A DNA stretch of 64,000 nucleotides from Clavulina sp. PMI_390 (lineage: Eukaryota; Basidiomycota; Agaricomycetes; Cantharellales; Hydnaceae), in assembly GCA_015039315.1 (NCBI GenBank), contig WIDE01000020.1, positions 1-64,000 on the forward strand. The letters run 5' to 3'. Under the pieces are notes generated by a model. The model saw only the letters and a list, made by a program, of their open reading frames with translations. It was not told the DNA's origin and searched no databases. The position numbers and the translations under genes are program-made. How positions within the stretch are numbered: the first letter of the stretch is position 1; every line of letters begins with the position of its first letter. Below are positions 18,927 through 31,305 of this stretch, piece by piece.

Positions 18927-21775
18927 TCAATAGTCTAGATCGCAATCTTGCGTACGAGCAGGTTGGGATAGACAAGAGAGCGTTGTTGCCAAAGTTTCCA
19001 GCATCGAAGGGAGCAAAATTTGAAACAATGGGAAGCCATCATACTGCATGCTCAAGGGTGTCTTGTTGACGAGTATGGCGTCCCGGAGAAATTTGAATTG
19101 CATAATGGGAGAAAGATATCTGTACCGAGCAGCTGTGCCAAGAAAAATCGTTGCCGCAGCTAAGATACATCAGAGGAGGTGGGTTAGTTGGGCGAATAGC
19201 CTGCGGAAGCACAAGGGCATACGTAAGATTGCAAGTTGCTGAGGTCCTATCCAGCGAAGTACTGCCTGAGCAACATGACATTCATCTTGAAGGATAGATG
19301 GACTCTCAGAGTTGACAGAGCTTTTCGCTTCGAGAAGGCGAGCGAGGAGGATGATGCAGCTAGAAAAGAAGGCGAACGTAGTGGACTGGTTTTGGGATCT
19401 AGGAGACAGTAATACTGCCTCGACAACTCGGAAGAGCTGAGGAATAAGGTTGCTTAGCTGGGAGATGAGAGAGGAGTCGTCGATATTGAAGAAAAGCAAG
19501 ACGAGGATATCAATGCGAGGCTTTAGAGCAACCAGCGCATCCTCGTTGACAATATCGTCGTCAGATATATCCCCATTAGTACCAAGCATTAGGTTAATTG
19601 TTGAAAGAGTGTAGTTGATCGCTTTTCGCTCACATCAGCATAGAGATACAGGGGAAATGCTAAGCAAACACACCTTCACAGAGCTGAACTGGGGTGATAC
19701 GACCACCTTTTATCGCATGGCGCAAGTGCTCCGGCCCATGGGCTTGACAGAAGCAGAAGATCCCGATGTCCAAAACTAGTCAAGGGATGTTAATTTCGCC
19801 AATAGGAGAGTGTCAGCAGAGAAATACCTCGACAAGATATCGCCCACTTTTCGCCATCAGGGTATGGTAGCGAAAGGATTGCTGACAGGATTTTATGAAT
19901 CTCGACAGCACATAAGGCTAATTTGTTTCGTTCCTTGAGAAGTTCAGCGGTTGCAAGGAGGCAATATTCCAACACCGTATTATATGCCTCGAGACAAATC
20001 CTCGGCTGAGCATCTGGTGTAGAGGTGAGTTTGCGGATGTTATTCAATGCCCCCTGCGTTTCGGGACTTCAATTGAAATATAATGGTAAGGCCACAGGAA
20101 GTTGCGGACCTCGATTGCTCTGAATGAATGAGCAGGTTCAGACATGAGAGCAAGACAAAAGTCGTTTTCAAGCTTGACAGAATCCCCCCGTGGTAATCGG
20201 TGGGCTTTATGGTAGAACCATGTCGCGGTCTGGAAATACCAACTTGATAAATGAAAATTCAGCGCGAACTGTTGAAAACTCACGAGATGTCCGATGGTTT
20301 CATATTGATACGGAGTCGAATGCCAAACCTGCCACGACCATGGAACGAAATTCCCCCATCGAAGGAGCCGGACTTGTGCAGTATCTAAATCAGGAGATAG
20401 GGGGACAGTACCCATTGAGTGTTGAAGTATGGTCAAGATTAAGACTGAAAAGTCAGATAGCGTTCGAGGTCGATAAATGGTTTTTGGACCCGCTGGATGA
20501 ACGATGCCGTCGGAGAGCTGCACCATGAATGTCCCATGAGGTCAATAAAGAGAAATAAAGAACGAGAAGGCCCACTGCGAATAACACCAACAGCATCGCA
20601 TCATCTTCTCGTTCAGAGATTGCGGAATGCCGCAGTGGTGCTAGATCAAAGCCTTCATCATTTGGGTCGACGACCTCACTTTCCACGCGATGACGAGCGT
20701 ATACGCGGATGTGATCGTGAAGCTTTTCTGCCATAGGTCTAGTAGGCAGGTGAGGGTGAGCCGCAGAAGTGAGAGGGCATTAGGGAGCGACTGGGCCCTC
20801 GCCTTGAGATAGAAATAGTGGAGTCTTCGTCATAATTCGGAGAGACCAAAAAGGTGCCAAACATCAATGTGATCGCAACCCGCCGACAAACTGAAGCGGT
20901 GTAATTAGACGAAATTGTTGCGGGCCACTGCTTCAAGGTGTCTAAAAAGAGGAACAATTAGCCAGTTAGAAGATCGAACATGAAGAAATATTGAAGAAGT
21001 CACCAGGAAGAGAGCAAATAGACGCCATGTCATCTTGAGGAGTATCAGGTGCCATCGGAGCAGTGTTGCGCGCAGACTCATTGAGGAGCTTGTTGAGCGA
21101 CTGGTACAAGCTGGAGAGAAGGGCGTCGACACATGTAAAGATTTTGGGGAATTCTTCCCCTCCAGTCATACTCGATCGTGCCTGGGCGCGAATACTACAT
21201 CTCTCAGACAAGAGGCGCTCAATTATAGTAGGAGTCACTAGTCTCACGCGTCGAATCACTATCGAGCACAGACAAATAAGGGAATGAGATCTTACGGAGA
21301 GACATCATGAGATCTACGCGACGTGGGGAGACAGCATATTCGCCGATCAGCGCTTCAGTCGTGAGGTGGATCGCACTGGCCAATTGTTCCTAATTCAAAG
21401 ACGTCAGGTTCGATCAGTCAGGACATAGCCAGTGCTTACAAAAGCGAAGCTTTCTGACCCCTCCAGAAGTCGAAGCAGATTAAATCCGTTTTCTGAAGAT
21501 GACTCTGATAGTAGCTGGTTCGGACGTGTAGGTGTTTGACGACCATGTGATCCTGTTGACGGCGACCAGCACGCGTTTTCGTCGATAGAATTGTCTGCAA
21601 TAGTTTCTCCCGACATCCTGGCGTTTCCTATTGCTTTGATGAAACGGAGTAGGACACTTGCTCGAAGACTTGACGCGATCGTTCTTTCGAAGCGAACAGT
21701 CACACGTGTGACAGCGTGAAAGGATGTCACGCAACTATTTTTGGGCTGGGGGGGTCCTTCGCGAGAAAAAATCAT
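18927..21775 (-). CDS. Unrecognised large multi-exon protein
   Basis: A chain of frame-compatible exons supports one gene. Supported minus-strand pieces are up to 21440 (first exon), 21389-21296, 21258-21004, 20941-20892, 20802-20680, then a region 20679-20300 that I could not splice with certainty, an exon ending at 20110, 20053-19828, 19775-19674, 19621-19223 and 19159-18927. The C-terminal half is leucine-rich and helical (SLISQLSNLIPQLFRVVEAV, FFSSCIILLARLLEAK), like an alpha-solenoid, with no membrane signature or catalytic motif that I recognise. The start at 21775 (MIFSREGPP) is a choice; an in-frame ATG also lies at 21877. It follows pyruvate carboxylase on the same strand by about 0.2 kb. 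No function is assigned. Confidence 0.6.
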
Positions 21776-21991
21776 ACAACATCTTCGTTTGTACATGTAC
21801 AACAGACTTGATACGTAATTGACCTGACGAACGAGCGATGGAGAACTCGAACGATACTGATGATGGTGCAAAACCATAACAAGGAGGGTGGACTTTCTGA
21901 GACAGCGAGGAATAAAAGTTAGGAGACGGTAGCGAAGGGGAAGGGGATAGGAGCCGTGTAACTGCGAGGAGACACAGAAGGCAGTGTATAA

Positions 21992-24900
21992 CTAGCTGGA
22001 GAGCTCTACGACAAGGTCGCCTTGGCTCAAGCTATCGCCCTCCTTGACCATGACGCGCTTAACGTGTCCAGAAACAGGTGCAGACACAGCGCTCTCCATC
22101 TGATAAAATGGTGCACATCATCAGTATTGGAGGGGTCTTGAGACTAATATGAAGCTGACAAACCTTCATGGCGCTCTGCACGCAGAGGACATCGCCCTTC
22201 ATAACCTCCTGGCCCTCCTTGACGCGGACTTCAACGACAACACCGGACATCGGAGCACCAACGGACCCAGGGTCGGCAGAAGCCTTCTCACGCTTCACAG
22301 TCTCGATCGCGGCGGACTTGTCCTCGACAGCGACAGCACGAGACTACAACAAGCCCCACAACTGGTCAATAAATTTATTGCGGTCAACAGATATGATGAA
22401 GGCGTACCTCGCCGTTAACCTCGAACCAGACGTCGCGAGTACCAGTGTTCTCGTTGACGTTGCTGATCGCGAGCACCTTGATGATCAGCATCTTGCCCTT
22501 CTCAATCGCAATGTGCATCTCCTCGCCAATCTTGGGTTTGCCAAGGAACCAGCGAGTGGACAGGACGCTGAGGTCACCGTACTTCTGCACGAAGCCCTGG
22601 TACTCCTCGAACACCTACAATAATCATGATCAGTTTTCCGCCTCCTTATTGAGTGTGTGAAGGGTGAGATTGATACAAACCTTGGGGAACATGATGTACG
22701 AAGAAACATCGGCATCGGTGATATGCTTTCCAAATTTGGCACGCAGATCAGCCTTAACCTTGCGGAAGTCGATAGGTGCCATGGTAGCGCCGGGACGACC
22801 GTCGATCCTGGGCTTGTCGCGGATGATCTGGGTACGGAGGGGCTCTGGGAAGCCACCGACGGGCTGACCAAGGTAGCCCTGGAAGAATTCGATAACGGAA
22901 GCCGGGAAATCGACATTTGCAGCGTTCGCAAGCACGTCCTCCTTCGAGTAGTTGTTCGAGGTCATCCATTGTGCGAAGTCACCAACAACCTTGGAAGATG
23001 GGGTAACCTTAACGATGTTACCACACTAAAGGAGAAATTAGAGGTCAAATCATGGAACCTGGACGTGAGCACAATAACTTACTAGTTCGTTTGCCTCGAT
23101 GTACTTCTGCTTGATCACGCCCCATTGAGTACCCAGTCCAAGTTGCGAGGCTTGGAACATAAGGTTCGTGTACTGCCCACCAGGCATCTCGTGGTCGAAG
23201 ACGGAAGAGTCTGAGGCGCGTACAGGAGCCTCGAAGCAGGAGTACAGCTGGCGGACCTGCGTCCAGTACAGGTTGAGAGCTTGAATGTCCTCGTACCTGA
23301 TCCCAGTGCCCAAACCAGTTTGCTCAAGGGCTGCGCAGATAGCACCCATCGAAGGCTGGGAGGTGATACCAGACATGCCTAAATAGGACGTAACGGACAA
23401 ATCTTAATTCACTGGGTGGTTGAGCTAGGAGTTTTGGCTTACTGTCGATGGCGACATCAACGACATCAGCGCCAGCTGCGGCACATGCAAGCATACTCGC
23501 GACAGCGATACCCGCGGTATCGTGAGAGTGGACGTGAATAGGGAGGTCAGGATACTTCTTGCGAATAGCGCCAACGAGCCTACCCAGAGCACGGTCATCA
23601 TCAGTTGAGGCTCAGAGGAAGGAGTGGTGATTGTAGCAAGACTCACATAGTAGCGGCGGCCGGCTTCAGGAGACCTGCCATATCCTTGATACCAAGGACG
23701 TGGATACCTTCCTGGACAAGTAGGTCGACAAAGTTCATGTAGTAGTCAAGGGTGTACTTGGTCTTCTTCGGGTCGGCAAGATCGCCAGAGTAGCAAACCA
23801 CAGCCTCGCACACACCGCCAGCCTTCTTGGCAGCATCAATACCAAGTCTCATCTACCATCAAGGATGTCAGCGGCAGGGATAATCGGGCTATCTCGAAGA
23901 ATTTGCTTACATTGTCAATGTAGTTGAGAGCATCAAAGACACGGAAAATATCAAGACCATTCTCAACGGCCTTCTTGGAGAAGTCGTAGATGGCATTATC
24001 ACTGAAAGATTTTGGTGAATATTTTGCTCTCCATTGACCTATTAGGAGATGACTTACGGATAGCTAGTGTAACCAACAGCATTGGCACCACGAATTAATG
24101 CCTGGAAGGGAACATTAGGGACGAGCTTGCGAAGCGTCCTCTATTCATCATACGATACGGGTCAGTATCGCTAGTTCCAAGCTCGAAATCGTGAAACAGG
24201 GCACGTTCTTACCAGACGATCCCAAGGGTCTTCATACAAGAAACGCATGGCAACATCAAAGGTCGCTCCACCCCAGCATTCAATCGAGTACGCGTTCGCG
24301 AGGGCATAGCTCGTCTCCTTTGCAATGTTGGCCATATCGATCGTTCGCATGCGGGTCGCGAGCAGCGATTGGTGGGCATCACGCCATGTAGTATCCATGA
24401 TGAGCACACCCTTGTACTCACGGACAGCCTTGGCGAATGCCTCGGGACCCTGCTGAGTGATAATATTTCTCCAACCTTGCTCGCAGGGCAACGAAGCATC
24501 GAGTGGAGGTCCATCGGGGGTCTCACGATTGGCAAACTTGGGAATGACAACTTCGTCGTTGAGACCGGGTTCGCCCTACAGAAGCATGCTTCTTCAACTT
24601 TGGATTTACGATGCGGAAAGGAATATAACGCACGACTTGACCCTTGATGCTGCTGCCGTTGACTGCGAGGTCGCCCAGGTAGGCGAGAAGCTTCTGGGCA
24701 CGATTTTGGCTTTGAACGAGCTTGAAGAGATCGGGAGTATCATCGATGAACTGATAGAACAGCCTTCAGTGTTATGAATCTGACTATAGATAAAACGGTG
24801 ATCTTACGGTAGTCCAGGTTTTGCCATTAATGAAGACGTCGTGGGTAAGGAGACGGAAGAGGAAGGGAATGTTGGTCTAATTGAAAACATTTGATGGTTA

Positions 24901-27030
24901 GCATTTCCGGGGCGCGATTCCGAACATGAATAGTATACCTTGACACCACGAATACGGAACTCGACTAGGGCACGAAGCATCTTTCGGCGCGCGATCTCAT
25001 AGGTGGTACCACTGACGGAAACCTTCACGAGCAAACTGTCGTAATGGGGCTATCGGAGGCAACGATGAAGTCAGAGCCATTGAGTTTCAGATAGTTTGGC
25101 AAACATTCACTGACAGTAATTTGAGCACCAGCGAAACCAGAGCTAGCATCCAATCGGACGCCATTGCCACCAGCGGAACGATACACCTCAATCTTGCCCG
25201 TGTCAGGCTGGAAGTTGGCGGCAGGATCTTCAGTGGTCACACGACACTGGATAGCGTAGCCGCGCTTTGTGATGGCCTCCTGAGTGAGACCGAGCTGCGG
25301 GAGCGTGCCACCAGCGGCGATCTGGATCTGGGCGGACACGATATCGATGCCGGTGATTTCCTCTAAAGACGGAAAAGAGTCGGTCAGGTGGAAGTATGGG
25401 AAGGATGACATGCGACATCTGCACACGAACCAGTGATGGTGTGCTCGACTTGAATACGAGGGTTAATTTCGATGAAGTAGTGACGGCCCTGCTGGTCAAC
25501 CAAGAACTCAGCTGTCCCGGCATTTCGGTAGTTCACACTCTTAGCAAGCTTGATAGCATCGTTCAGGATGGCACTTCTGGACTCTTCCGGCAGGTGAGTA
25601 GCAGGGGCGACCTCGACGACCTTTTGATGACGACGCTGGACAGAGCAGTCACGCTCAAATAGATGCACAACGTTGCCAACGCCATCGGCGAGAAGTTGGA
25701 CCTCAATGTGACGGGGACGCTCGAGGAAGCGTTCGATGAAAACGGTTCCGTCACCGAAAGCCGACTTGGCCTCAGACACGGCACGCTCAAAGGCATCCTT
25801 GAAGTCGGCCTTGTCGCGGACGACACGCATACCACGGCCACCACCGCCCATAGCTGCCTTGATAATGACTACATGGTTGAAGAAAGGAATAATTCAACTG
25901 TCAGATCGAGTCCGGCAGCTAAGGCAATTTCAAGAGCCGGAGGGGGCTTACCAGGGTAACCATACTGCTCGGTGAATGAGAGACCATCCTCATACCTGGC
26001 CACTGGGCCCGGCGTACCGGGGACGATTGGCACGCCAGCCTTCTCAGCTAGAGGAATCACATGAAAGACACGCAGAAGGAAAGTAAAGATAGAGTGGGTG
26101 TCAGATGGAAGGAAAGTGGAGAGTTTGGGATACCGGATATTCCGGTAATGCGGGGAAGCCACCAGAGGGGCGGGGAAATCGAAAAAGGACACATACCGAT
26201 AGTACGAGCCTTGGTCTTATCACCGAGGCTGTCAATAACCTCGGGGGTGGGTCCGACGAAGACGATACCAGCTTCCTCGACCATCTTGGCAAAGTTAGCA
26301 TTCTCGCTCAAGAAACCGTAGCTATATTTTTGGGATGTGGTATGGAAGTCATTATCGCCGGCGGCAGCACATGAGAGATGCAGGCGGCCAGTTCGCCAAT
26401 TGAATCGATGACGGTTGTTGACGGTAGTTGTTATTGGACGTTCGATTTGAATTGAACCGGGATCGGATGAGAAGAAGGGTTTGAGCGTCGATAAAGCGAC
26501 AGATAATCAGAAAAATGCAAATAAATCGAGGAGATCGAGGAAAACGACGTACCCGGGGTGGATCATGTCGACGCCGTGTTCGAGGGCGATGCGGACGATG
26601 TCTTCTTGCGAAAGGTAGGCCGCGACTGGGGTCAAACCTGCGCCAACTTGATAGGCTTCGTCGGCCTGAGAGAGTGTTCGATGACGACCATCGGTTCAAA
26701 ACTTATCGGAAAAGAACAAGCACTATAGAAGGAAACGAGAAAACGACGTACCTTTTGACGATGTGCGGAAAGTCGGTCCTCGTATGAGTAGATCGCAACG
26801 GTGTGCATCGCGAGCTCATGCGCGGTTCTGAACACGCGAATCGCAATTTCCTAGGGCCATAACGCGTCAGTTTCAGCTAAAACATACAACTAGGATGGAC
26901 ATACACCACGATTGGCTACAAGGATCTTAGTAAGAGGGCCATGGTGGCCGGCGATTCGGCGACGAACGGTCTGGATGGAGTGGATGGGGGTGCCAGGAAG
27001 GCTGACGCTCGGCGTCGTAGACTCGGCCAT
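21992..27030 (-). CDS. PYC: Pyruvate carboxylase
   Basis: This biotin enzyme carboxylates pyruvate to oxaloacetate. Twenty exons (first 27030-26905, last 22099-21992) give 1,184 residues, the normal fungal length. The biotin-carboxylase domain starts at [16 protein letters not shown], with HPGYGFLSEN, the ATP-grasp loop MGGGGRGMR, and [11 protein letters not shown]. The carboxyltransferase domain has [30 protein letters not shown] and HSHDTAG. The biotinyl domain has the acceptor lysine in SAMKMES, with an intron exactly after that lysine codon. All exon joins keep frame. There is no mitochondrial targeting sequence, so it is probably cytosolic as in other fungi. A TATAAATA box lies about 135 bp upstream of the ATG. 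Its modifying enzyme, biotin-protein ligase, is encoded at 57.8-60.2 kb. Confidence 0.97.
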
Positions 27031-27163
27031 CGCTGAGGGTTTTTCTCAAGGATGTAATTCTTATCTAACCTCGGACGTCGGATAAGATGGTAGGCTGGGG
27101 CGTAGATGGAGGAGGAGGGAGTGCTTGAACGCGGGAAGCAAGCCCCAGGCGTCGATTTGGCCG

Positions 27164-27171
27164 TATTTATA
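27164..27171 (-). promoter_or_regulatory. TATA box of pyruvate carboxylase
   Basis: TATAAATA on the minus strand, about 135 bp upstream of the start codon at 27030. Confidence 0.55.
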
Positions 27172-28179
27172 CTTGACACACCAACGTGTACCGAATCGAT
27201 AAAGCCTCCTCGAAACCTTAATGGGCGGAGTCACGGGAACCTCGATTTGCGAGGTGGATGTCCTAGCGCGACAGAGTGGGGGAGGGGGTCAGTTGACAAG
27301 CCACTGTAGCCTCGATCGAGCTCATGGGTAGATTCTGCGCTTTAAGTGCCGCCTCCCAATGTCTGTAGCAAGCGGTACACTCAAAGGGGGTATCTCATCA
27401 CACCGAGGCTTCAAATCATAATATTCCCCGCTTTAGACTTATATTATACGGTCCAAATAGCCCATTAATATCCTAGGTCCCCGAGCTGGCCATTATTCTC
27501 CCACCGAGAAGTCCTATGAAAGGGGGTAATCGGACGAAACGCTAGGATCAACTACATCAGATTTATCCCTCCAGATCAGGGCGGTCCAACGTCATCCTGC
27601 ATCGATCTACGTCATCTATAATCTGCGAGGAAGATAAATGCGTCCTTGCGAATCTCAGCTTATCTCCGAGTCCGGGCCCCGAGTCTGATCATGAGCTTTC
27701 TTATCCTCGAGATCTGCGCATATATGTATCACATCCATGAAGTCTTGCGGTGCTCAATACCAGTGTGAAATGAAACCTTTGTACCCGAGGAACCGAGGCT
27801 ATTGGCGTTCGAGGTTTTCTGCGCGCGCGATCCCCAGAACAGCCTCCAGTCGTAATCTCCAATGTGTGGGTCGGTATAAGAATATTTTGGTCTATGATAG
27901 CTAGAGCGGACTCATCATCCTACGTATGTGTATGGAGCTCGCAGTCTAATAGATATCGAGTAATGAGTAAAGACAGAAGTATTATGCGTGCAAAAAGGGT
28001 AGAGTGGAGGCGGATTCCGATTCTGCCATAGACGAAAGGAAGACTAACTCGATGGAGAGGCCCATCGATGACGAAGGGAGAGCGGCAAGCAAGTGATGAT
28101 GGAGCATGATGCCCATCCCCACCATTGGATCTCCTCGCCGCTATAACACCCCAGACGAACAGCCACTGGCGAATAATGT
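27172..28179. other. Intergenic region upstream of pyruvate carboxylase
   Basis: About 1 kb with no convincing open frame. It probably combines the pyruvate carboxylase promoter with the 3' untranslated part of the sugar-nucleotide transporter gene. Confidence 0.5.
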
Positions 28180-29939
28180 CTACCCCTTGCGCTGGTGTAG
28201 AGGAATAAGGGTTTCCCCTCCTGCGCTCCGTGCTGCCTTCTCTGCGTTCGCCTGGTTGTTCTTCGCTACTGCATACACGATACCCGCAAAGAAACCAGTC
28301 CCAATAGCAGATACGGAACCAGCTGTCACCGGGTCACCAAAGAAGACCATACCAGAAGCGGCAATGGGAAGCTTGTTCAAGGCACCAACCATACTGTTTT
28401 GTCATGACGAAGAAGCATATGAGTCGCAGCGCATGGGGAGAAGTGCGAAAGGTAGAATAACACGTACCTGTATGTAGTGCTGCTCGTGGCGCGCAAGCAC
28501 CAGGCGGTAGTGTATGAGATGCCAACGGCACCCATACCAGAGACGGCAATTGCGAAAAGGAGGACGTTACGGCTCTCAGCAGGGCTAAAAATATTAGAGG
28601 GAAGAATGAGTAGGATGTTCGTTGAATGCACTGAAATAGAGACACAGACAAGTTCAGGTCCAAGTTGGCTTTACCCCAGTTCTCCGTGATGAACGAGAAG
28701 ACAAGCAAGACGGGGATTGACATAGAGTTGTTATAGAACATGGTGTCCCAGTCGCTGAAGCCCATTGACTTGATCTTTTTGCGCATCGTAAGGACCTAGG
28801 TGAAATGAAGATTAGTTATAAAAGCCGCTCATCACTGGCTGTTCCTGAACCTCCACTCACGTAGCCCGCGGAAGAAATGCAGTTCAGGAACATCCAGGCG
28901 TAGCCGCCATGGAGATGCTGTAACGCCAAGCTGGGGAGAGGGGCAACGCCTGTTCCAGTATCGACGCTGCTGAGGGCAGATGTGATAGACTCGTAAGTGG
29001 TGGAGATGTCCGACCAAGCAGCAATGAGGGAGGAGAAAACCTGAATGGCACGCGATTGGAAAAAGTTTAGCCCGAGAATTTCACATGCCATCCAGTGGCC
29101 AGCGCTTTTGCGTACCATCAAAAGGAAGGAGACAAGAGTCAGCCTGGTGACCTTGCCGCCAAACCAGAGAACTTCGCCATATGCCTAAATTCCAAAATCG
29201 AGAAATCAATAAAAATGTTCAAAATTTGATCAAGGGTCGAGTGGGTAGATTACTCACGATAAGGATAATTGTCAAGTTCTTGAAAATTGTGAAGACGGGG
29301 ATGCTAAGGAATTGCTGATAAAATGTGAGAAATGAGCGTTAGTTCGAACGTGTGCGATAGAAACATTAAAGCGTCACGGCTTACCAAACTCTTGGACCCA
29401 GTATAGATAACACTAGCCAGCATGAAGGAGATAGGGAACCATTGGCGGGCCTTCACGGTGTCAAAAGGCGCGAGAGTCAAAGCGTTGACAGATTTGCCTA
29501 CTAGCACGGCGCTAGTGCAGAAGGCAGACTGCATTGCCAGCATCAGACACGTCATGTTGAAATCTTTGCCTGACACGACATACTGCGGAAATGCGATGTA
29601 TTCAATATCAAGGCACAGAAATACGTAAAATCACGGTGACACTCACTTTATTGATGACAGTCATCATAATAGACGCTAAGCAGTAGCAGAGTACAGGAAG
29701 AGCTGCAGAGCGGGTTCGAGGATAAGGATAGGATCCCAATTCAGTGACACCGCGATTGGCCCATAGAGTAGAAACGCGGGAAAAGACTAACCGGGATGGC
29801 TGGCAAGGGAAGGAGGGGGAGCCGTAGCAGCGGCTTTCTTGATTTCGGCAGCATCTTCGGTGGGTTCGTGCAGCGGCACCTGGTTGTACTCTCCACGTTC
29901 CTCGGCGCTCGCGTTGGCGGCTGGTGGCGCGCCGGACAT
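28180..29939 (-). CDS. VRG4: Golgi GDP-mannose transporter
   Basis: It exchanges cytosolic GDP-mannose for GMP across the Golgi membrane to supply protein and lipid mannosylation. The gene has about nine exons, the first 29939-29792, encoding roughly 390-400 residues. A hydrophilic N-terminal tail ([18 protein letters not shown]) is followed by about ten hydrophobic segments. Family landmarks are [20 protein letters not shown] near the first membrane segment, the FYNN motif in [14 protein letters not shown], and the nucleotide-sugar-binding GALNK in MVGALNKLP. The C-terminus is Lys-rich. It is divergently arranged with the Nnf1 gene, with 353 bp between start codons. Family confidence is high; I did not fix every internal exon edge. 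Confidence 0.92.
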
Positions 29940-30292
29940 GGCGTCTTTTTATGAAGAGAGAATGCGGGATAGGAGGAGAGGCGAGTACGAAGCCCGAGTG
30001 GGGGATTGGCTAGCAGGAGTCTCCAATCAAATAATCTGGATAAAGAGACGAGGAAAAAAGAGTCGTCTTGACTACAACATTGCCGTACGCATGAGGACGA
30101 ATATCTTGCTGAGGTGTCGACAGCGCTGCAAACTCACCACTCGAGAGCACAGCGGAAAAGCGGGGAGGGGAACGGTTGACGAGGTGAAGATTCGTGGCGG
30201 AGAGTGGAATTTCCAAAATGAGATGCTTTGCGCCGAGGGCCTCACGCGTCAATACGCGTACACAGCCACAAACTCAACAACAACATCCTCTC
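29940..30292. promoter_or_regulatory. Bidirectional promoter region of VRG4 and Nnf1
   Basis: This 353-bp gap is the only upstream sequence of both head-to-head genes. No clear TATA box is visible on either strand. An open frame through it (29839-30402 plus) is the antisense of VRG4 exon 1 and is not supported. Confidence 0.5.
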
Positions 30293-31305
30293 ATGGATTT
30301 GAACGCGTCAACACGATCACGAGCGCGCTCAGCGACAGCAGAACCGGGGTATCCTCCTATAGAGCTCGAAGGACACTCTGCACGATTCGTGCGTTTCCAT
30401 AAGGCCTTTCGTCATGCCTACAAGCAGGCCACTGAGAAATGGACGTGAGTGACCTTGTTGGCTAAACTTTGGAAGCATATTCACACGATTGTCTATGCGT
30501 ACAGCGAAGAAGATTTGAAGGCAGCCTTTCCCAAACTATACAAGAAGAACCCAGAACTATTTCAGAATATTCGCCAACTGGCTATTGAGCAAGGACGAAC
30601 CCATGTCGAGGTACGAGTAGCTTCCCAACAGTCTCAAAGTCAGAACTCATCTAAAGTTTCTCCCATGCGCAAAATTCTATACGTCACAACACGACAGGCA
30701 AACGAACGCCAACTACACGCTTCCTACAACACTGGTGACGCGATGGACCGCTTACACAAAGTGATCACAGAAGCCAAGGAGCGGGCCAGGAAGGCAGAAG
30801 AAGAAGGGTCAGAAGTTCCCGAGTCTTCGTCTTCTTCTTCAGAGGCGAAAAACACGTGGAATGCAACCCTCGATCCACGCATGGTCTCAAAAGCACAAGT
30901 ACCACTCATGAGAGCCGAGATCGAGCGTTTGAAGAAGCAGATCGCAGAGGTTCGTTTCTTATCAAGCTACATTTCGATATAACGGCCCCTGTTATGTCAC
31001 CCCTGCTTCTCTGTTCATATTCCAATCTGGTTTTGATCCAATCATCGCCCTTTGTTCCTAGATCGAGGCTCGCGACGAAGTCCTGGAGGCCGAGCTCAGA
31101 GAGAACATCACGGCACATGAAACAACGGTCCAGGAAATACGAGGATTGATCTCAAACGTTCGAGATGTAAGGCCTTATCTCCCTCGCTCACCGACCTACT
31201 GGCTAACAAGACCAACAGACCACCGAACATTTGGCGTACAATATTCAGCCGGAAGAGTTTGTCCAGTGGGCTCTGGAAGTGGACGAGACCCGCGAGGCAT
31301 TCTAA
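30293..31305 (+). CDS. NNF1: Kinetochore protein Nnf1 (MIND/Mis12 complex subunit)
   Basis: Nnf1 is a subunit of the Mis12/MIND complex that links centromeric chromatin to the outer kinetochore. Five exons (30293-30444, 30505-30610, 30698-30949, 31062-31166, 31219-31305) give 233 residues. Near the N-terminus is the conserved helix RFVRFHKAFRHAYKQATEKW, followed by an acidic helix (EEDLKAAFPKLYKKNPELF) and a long C-terminal coiled coil (MRAEIERLKKQIAEIEARDE). The length and the helix order match Nnf1/PMF1 proteins. A Ser/Glu-rich loop interrupts the middle. The assignment rests on the pattern of the N-terminal helix and coiled coils; another coiled-coil protein is possible but less likely. 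Confidence 0.78.
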
